From: Asterella californica | Taxonomy: Eukaryota; Streptophyta; Marchantiopsida; Marchantiales; Aytoniaceae | Assembly (NCBI GenBank): GCA_036924285.1 | Contig: JAYKYS010000005.1 | Location: 26,820,001 to 26,884,000 of the forward strand | DNA: 64,000 nt | Direction of reading: 5' to 3' | Part shown: positions 59,702 through 64,000 of the stretch, piece by piece | Layout: each line of letters opens with the position of its first letter | Numbering within the stretch: position 1 is the first letter of the stretch | Translations under genes and position numbers: made by a program | The notes under the pieces: model-generated | Database searches by the model: none | What the model was told of the DNA's origin: nothing | The model's input: only the letters and a program-made list of their open reading frames with translations

Positions 59702-60969
59702 AGGAAAGGTATGGTAGGTATGGTCTTCTCCGGAATGAATTCTCTCAAAATCCTATTCATTGCATTTTGCACATGCGCAACAGAGTTTGTCGCTCCTTGC
59801 GGTAATGTACACATCCTTACAAGCCCAAGCGGAGTACGCATGGTGGTGAGATCTCTGCTCTCCATTGCCAACTGGAACTGATCATACCCACAGTATAAAT
59901 CTCCAATTGAGTAGATAGCACGACCAGCAAAAGCTTCTGCAACTTCATCTACTATGGGTCCTGCTCCCATGTTTCGAATAGTCACCTTGTTAGCATGTTG
60001 CATGTCTTGGATGAACCTAAGAGCCCCTGACTTCTTAGGTACAGTAAACCACCGACTCGAGTAAGGTCCCATAGATGGCTCTAAAATACCCATGCGTATC
60101 TTCTCTTTCAACAATTCCACAAGCTTTGGCAACATAGCTCGTGGCACTGGTATAGGCTTCAAGTCCCAAGGCACATGTGGTACTGTGAAGATCACCATGG
60201 GTGCTACGACACTCGTATCTGCACATCCAATCTCTTCTGCACTGAAAGCAAAAGCCTTTCCATGCCTTCTCAACATCTCATGAAAACGCTTTCTCTCTTC
60301 CTCAGTGAGAAACTCACCCCCTCCAATCTGCAGTCGTTTGAGTGTCTCTTCTGTGAACTTGTGCCCTACTCTCTGTGAATCCCGCAGAACTGGTTCAGTC
60401 GATGCTCGTTCCACTTGCTTGTTAGAGTCTTCAGGTAGTTGAGTAGCCACCGGCTTCACTTTTCGCGCCACAGTCTTGTATTTTGTATGAACCTGCGCTT
60501 CTTGATGTTTCATGGCTCTACTCCTTTCTAACTCCAACTCATGATCTCCTTTCATCTGAAGCTGAACCTTGTAGCCATCCTCGACGAATCTTGTAATCTC
60601 CTCATGTAACTCACATGAACAGATTGCGACTAATCCATTAACCAAAGAATCGGTGCTTATAAACGACAAAACCTCCTCAAGAGTATCTTCAAAGCCCTCT
60701 TCTTCATACACCCCGTTAATGAACTCTTGATCTACCAAAACTCCTTGAGTTTTGAAGAGATCTTCCTGCTTCTTCACACTTCGTCTTTGTACACTATCCA
60801 TCTCTTCTACCACTCGAAATCTATTTACACATGTTTCAGAAAACTGAGCAAATCCACATTTAAACATCTCTTCTTCATCTTCTGGCACTAGCGGAAGGCT
60901 CTTTCTCCTATCAACACTCCCATACTCTCGCTCTACAGGAGTGCTAACTAAAAATCCGAAAACTCTTTG
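59698..60969 (-). CDS. pol: Gypsy pol ORF: reverse transcriptase N-terminal part
   Basis: The frame is open from 60969 to the TGA at 59698-59700. A region with DEEEMFKCGFAQFSETCVNR and a charged spacer precedes the RT. RT blocks are ILEPSMGPYSSRWFTVPKKS, FIQDMQHANK, the first catalytic aspartate in YSIGDLYCGYDQ, and LPQGATNSVAHVQNAMNRIL. The reading then meets a short duplicated ACCATACCT and a stop where the family's paired aspartates (YxDD or FxDD box) belong; neither this frame nor the next ORF supplies them. There is no ATG near its start, and it lies -1 relative to the protease ORF, so it was probably reached by frameshifting. This copy should lack polymerase activity. Confidence 0.9.
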   Translation of the reverse strand, partial: QRVFGFLVSTPVEREYGSVDRRKSLPLVPEDEEEMFKCGFAQFSETCVNRFRVVEEMDSVQRRSVKKQEDLFKTQGVLVDQEFINGVYEEEGFEDTLEEVLSFISTDSLVNGLVAICSCELHEEITRFVEDGYKVQLQMKGDHELELERSRAMKHQEAQVHTKYKTVARKVKPVATQLPEDSNKQVERASTEPVLRDSQRVGHKFTEETLKRLQIGGGEFLTEEERKRFHEMLRRHGKAFAFSAEEIGCADTSVVAPMVIFTVPHVPWDLKPIPVPRAMLPKLVELLKEKIRMGILEPSMGPYSSRWFTVPKKSGALRFIQDMQHANKVTIRNMGAGPIVDEVAEAFAGRAIYSIGDLYCGYDQFQLAMESRDLTTMRTPLGLVRMCTLPQGATNSVAHVQNAMNRILREFIPEKTIPTIPFL

Positions 60970-62180
60970 TCAGTCCGTAAGGGACTGTCTCTCAGCTTCT
61001 CTCTGTTCCTTTCATGACCCGTACGTACAGTAAGAAACTGTACCGCCCTCGTACCATCTTGACTTCTGATACGAGCATAATGAGACCCATCGTCCATTAC
61101 TTTCGTCTCCATCCTAGACGCAGTAATGTACGGTTGACCTAGGATCACAGGATACGCAGCTATACTCTGAACAAAAAAGTTTTGTTCTATCTCTACATCT
61201 CCTATCCGAGTCTTGACAGCTGGACAAGCACCAAAAAGTTCACCTCTTTGGTTGTTAGCAGCACGAAGAACCCATCCATGTCCTGTGTCGATTGGCCACT
61301 TCCCCTTCTCGTAAACATTTTTGGACATGATATTAATCTCCGAACCGTGATCCACCAACGCCACTATAGCCTCTGACAAGTTACCCAGTCGGACCCTTGT
61401 CTCTGTGGTTGCACGAGCCCAATATGCTCGAGAATAGTGACTCTCATGCTGCTTCTCGTCGCCATATTCTGCAGCACAGTCTGAAACTCTTGCCTCTCTT
61501 CCTTTCGACGCCTGTAGTACATGCTTTTGGGCAAATACGCGACCTAACTCTTCATCTTCTTCCCCAGTGATGTTAGTATCCAATGCTTTCACCATCACTG
61601 TATCTGCAGTCATCTGTCTCTTTCTCTTGATCACATCTATGATCAACTCATGAAAGTCACGTTTGGCTATTCCCAAGGCTTCTCGCAAGGAAAATTCTAT
61701 CTTTGCATCCAAAATTCTCTCTTCAAGAATCTCCTTCAAGTTGGTGGTGGTCTCGATATCTGACTGTAGTCTGTAGGTCGGTGCTTTACCTTTGCCCTTT
61801 GAAGAAGCTCCTTTGCCTTTCTCTCTCATCTCCGTGTCATAAATAGGAACATCAACCATAGGTTCAGATGTAGATGCCCCTTGAGACGTCGAAGGGATAT
61901 CAGAAGGTGATGCCTCTTGTTGCCCTCTCCTCTTCGTGACTCTGGCTCTCCTTGTAGCCTCCTCCGGATCAGCAACATCATCATCACGTCTCCTTTTCTC
62001 TTCCACAATCGCATCTTGCCAGCTTACATGCTTCTCTTGTACCAAGTAAGCCTTGACACACCCTGCCTCTACAGGATCATCCCATCCAGTAATGCGGCGA
62101 ATTGCCTCCGCACCTCGTAACATTACTTCTCGTGGAACTTTAACTACATCGCTCTTAATAGCTGCTAACAACCGGTACAT
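60948..62180 (-). CDS. Gypsy protease-containing ORF
   Basis: This 410-residue ORF starts at an ATG 5 bases after the gag TGA; in its own frame a TAG sits directly before the ATG, so this start is forced. The N-terminal third is charged and includes a Ser/Thr-rich linker. The C-terminal part is an aspartic protease: ALVDHGSEINIM carries the active-site aspartate D277 (DHG in place of the usual DTG or DSG), and YPVILGQPYI is the second conserved block. It ends TDKEFSDF at a TAG preceded by five T residues, and the RT frame is open in -1 across this point. The protease would process Gag-Pol. A relic at 1-513 shares the DAK..REALGI region. Confidence 0.85.
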   Translation of the reverse strand: MYRLLAAIKSDVVKVPREVMLRGAEAIRRITGWDDPVEAGCVKAYLVQEKHVSWQDAIVEEKRRRDDDVADPEEATRRARVTKRRGQQEASPSDIPSTSQGASTSEPMVDVPIYDTEMREKGKGASSKGKGKAPTYRLQSDIETTTNLKEILEERILDAKIEFSLREALGIAKRDFHELIIDVIKRKRQMTADTVMVKALDTNITGEEDEELGRVFAQKHVLQASKGREARVSDCAAEYGDEKQHESHYSRAYWARATTETRVRLGNLSEAIVALVDHGSEINIMSKNVYEKGKWPIDTGHGWVLRAANNQRGELFGACPAVKTRIGDVEIEQNFFVQSIAAYPVILGQPYITASRMETKVMDDGSHYARIRSQDGTRAVQFLTVRTGHERNREKLRDSPLRTDKEFSDF

Positions 62181-62185
62181 CTACT

Positions 62186-63268
62186 TCAGTCGCAAAATGT
62201 TTCTGGCTCTATTGTGCGTATCGCCGTAGCTATACCAACCTGACCTCTCACCAAACTCTTCATTCCTCCCTTACCAAAGTTGGTATTCAACGGCGCACCA
62301 GTTTGGGCGAGATGAATCTTTCCATCTCTAAAATTCACGACTCCGGTTCTGAGAGCTTCGGAAAACTCCTCACAATCTCGTCGTTGGTGTTCAGTACTGT
62401 CACACCAGATACATCTTCTAACAAAATTTCTGCTAGTTGATGATGCATTGGTATCACCAGGACTCCGACTATGCTTTAGCTCTGCCATCTCTATCCTTAA
62501 CTCTCTCAGACCCTTAACCAACTCATCGATAGCAGAATCTTCAATCTTGCTATTGGCAGGCTTGGGCAATGGAGCTAAAGAGACATCAGACCTCAAGGTT
62601 GCAGCTCTACCTCTTCCACGTTTCTGCTTCGTGAGAATAGTAACAGCTTCCTCTACCTTTCTCCAGTCCGTGCTCACTCCTCCTTCTTCTCCCTTGTCTG
62701 CTAACATCAAGAAAAGCTTGTCCTCTAGATTTTCATCAGTAGCTTCTAGAAAAAGTTCTGTCTTCCTTAAGTCAAGCGTTGTCCTCTCGGATGGAGACAA
62801 TTGACAGAACCGTTTCTCAAACTCACGCAGCAACTCATTTGGCGTCATCTCATTCCCTGGACGCTGCTCTATCCACTCCAAGAATGTCCTCTTGGTTACT
62901 CTATCCGCATCATCATCAAAAAATTCACTCTTCAACCTCTGTTCATACTCCTCCCAAGAACTCGTACGTGCATCCTTCAACTTTGTCACTTGACTACGGA
63001 TCTCAGGTATCACAGCCAACTCGAAACTAGAAATCATCTCTGTCTCAGGCACACGATTTACCTCCATCTCACAAATATACTCCCGAACATACTTCGTGAT
63101 GTTCCTTCCATCGAACCTCCCCAACTTCTTCACCACCGCTTGTAGAGCTCTTGTAGACTTCTGCTCTCCAACATCGCCTCCTTGTTGTTGTCTCAACAAC
63201 ATCGTCAATGCTCGAAGCAGATCGTCCGCTCCTCCTCCACTCGTCCCCATTGCTTCAGGAAGATTCAT
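62186..63268 (-). CDS. gag: Gypsy gag ORF
   Basis: The 360-residue Gag forms the particle that packages element RNA. The start is the ATG of MNLPEAMGTSGG, about 45 bases after the primer-binding site. The capsid-like part includes KLGRFDGRNITKYVREY, SSFELAVIPEIRSQV and FFDDDADRVTKRTFLEW. A single CCHC zinc knuckle is C286-x2-C289-x4-H294-x4-C299 (CIWCDSTEHQRRDC). It ends with TGA, 5 bases upstream of the next ORF's ATG, which suits reinitiation. The frame is unbroken. Confidence 0.92.
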   Translation of the reverse strand: MNLPEAMGTSGGGADDLLRALTMLLRQQQGGDVGEQKSTRALQAVVKKLGRFDGRNITKYVREYICEMEVNRVPETEMISSFELAVIPEIRSQVTKLKDARTSSWEEYEQRLKSEFFDDDADRVTKRTFLEWIEQRPGNEMTPNELLREFEKRFCQLSPSERTTLDLRKTELFLEATDENLEDKLFLMLADKGEEGGVSTDWRKVEEAVTILTKQKRGRGRAATLRSDVSLAPLPKPANSKIEDSAIDELVKGLRELRIEMAELKHSRSPGDTNASSTSRNFVRRCIWCDSTEHQRRDCEEFSEALRTGVVNFRDGKIHLAQTGAPLNTNFGKGGMKSLVRGQVGIATAIRTIEPETFCD

Positions 63269-63313
63269 ACTTGACGCTCCTCAGCAACAACTCACTCAAC
63301 CACCTCAAAGCGT

Positions 63314-63331
63314 GCTCTCAGTGAAGCACCA
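63314..63331 (-). other. Putative primer-binding site
   Basis: TGGTGCTTCACTGAGAGC on the minus strand starts 4 bases after the LTR end CTACGACA. The TGG start matches a tRNA CCA end; I have not identified which tRNA it would pair with. Confidence 0.65.
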
Positions 63332-63335
63332 AATA

Positions 63336-64000
63336 TGTCGTAGCGAGAGCCTTTCCTTTGAGCAAGGGCGTACCTTCTGGCTGTGGTTAGCGATCGATAC
63401 ACAACAGAGCGACTAGTATCTCGTAGATTTCTCTCTAACTTCCTCGATAACTAAGCACTTTCTTTCTCTCAGTAAAGGGTCAAGATAACTACACGAAAAC
63501 ATTGGATGATCATGGGCACGACAAACGGGATATGTGATGACATGATCTCTCGGTAGTATTCCTCTCCGAAGTTTCTCACTACTAGGGCTTCGTACATGGC
63601 TTTGGGTCGACAGATGTGTCTTATCTCGCACTGGGTGTTAAAGTTTACAGGAGGGAGCTGATTTAGATCCATCCTTCGTTAGATGAGAATAAAGACGGTG
63701 AGATCCCATTCTTGGCCGTAAGTGACAACAGGTAAGATCACAAGGACAGGAGAGAGCATGACTTGCGCGGTAAAGTTATGCCCGAAGGATCCTATCAGAA
63801 ACTGTTGAAAGTGAACTCGTTCCATATACATCAATTTAATCGAGAAAGGGTTTCGAAAAGGGAATCTGGGCGGTAAGTAGAGTCCTTCGTCCATCTCTCA
63901 CAACATGTGCACTCCAACTACAAAGGTATATCGATCCATAAAACTCTGATTCAATCTCATAGGATCACCACGATCTCTCCACGAACAATCTCTTGGATTT
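63336..64000 (-). repeat. 5' LTR of the gypsy element (partial)
   Basis: 665 bp of the 5' LTR are inside the window. They match 55262-55926 with three transitions and no indels. The remaining 1.37 kb and the second target-site copy lie beyond 64000. Confidence 0.93.

Larger units (their letters stand above)
55262..64000 (-). mobile_element. Ty3/gypsy LTR retrotransposon, 5' LTR cut by window end
   Basis: The element has LTRs of TGT..ACA form, a primer-binding site, gag, protease, RT, RNase H, integrase and a polypurine tract, in the Ty3/gypsy order (integrase last). With LTRs of 2,034 bp it should end near 65369. The overlapping 665 bp of the two LTRs differ at only three sites (55330/63404, 55559/63633, 55760/63834), all A/G transitions, so insertion is recent. 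The coding region is in four ORFs, and the RT is broken at its active site, so this copy should not be autonomous. Confidence 0.93.

Noticed and set aside
1..64000. CRISPR arrays, bacterial operons or organellar genes
   Set aside because: There are no regularly spaced identical short repeats, and all recognised genes have spliceosomal introns or are typical plant nuclear genes.

Overview
The window looks like nuclear DNA of a land plant or a close green relative. Three genes can be rebuilt in full or nearly so from GT-AG introns with consistent codon phase, and a fourth has a single exon. Their products are a plant-type mitochondrial carrier, coatomer subunit epsilon, a MORC ATPase and an A20/AN1 stress-associated protein. 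Many short exons, introns of 0.1-1.8 kb, AT-rich intergenic DNA and a chromosomal Ty3/gypsy element rule out an organelle or a bacterium. The style of the Ty3/gypsy proteins reminds me of elements in bryophytes, but that is recollection and the lineage is not established.

Layout: 1-4.4 kb is decayed transposon sequence (a plus-strand Ty3/gypsy relic, a 151-bp tandem duplication, a dispersed repeat). 4.4-8.7 kb holds the carrier gene (+). 8.7-12.8 kb is repeat-bearing, AT-rich spacer. 12.8-17.5 kb is COPE (+), flanked by two inverted copies of one dispersed repeat (9.2-9.8 and 19.3-19.86 kb). 17.5-23.5 kb is spacer with a MITE-like element, small tandem repeats and a long hairpin. 23.5-35.7 kb is a 28-exon MORC gene (-) of about 1,111 codons, built like animal MORC3/4: GHKL ATPase, S5, CW zinc finger, coiled coils. 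35.7-44.0 kb is mostly very AT-rich and has no convincing gene. 44.0-44.6 kb is the intronless A20/AN1 gene (-). 44.6-48.1 kb is spacer. 48.1-55.3 kb is a decayed, unrecognised minus-strand transposon-like gene region with a 2.2-kb tandem duplication. 55.26 kb to the window end is a young Ty3/gypsy element (-): 2,034-bp 3' LTR, gag, protease ORF, split reverse transcriptase, RNase H/integrase ORF, and the start of the 5' LTR.

The cellular genes do unrelated housekeeping or regulatory jobs (metabolite import into mitochondria, COPI vesicle coat, chromatin silencing, stress signalling), and nothing suggests a gene cluster. The most interesting points are: the gypsy element has nearly identical LTRs but its reverse transcriptase ORF is broken exactly at the catalytic aspartate pair; a likely -1 frameshift joins its protease and RT frames; a CW-containing MORC occurs in a plant-like genome; and several perfect hairpins are present. 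I found no previously undescribed multi-gene system.
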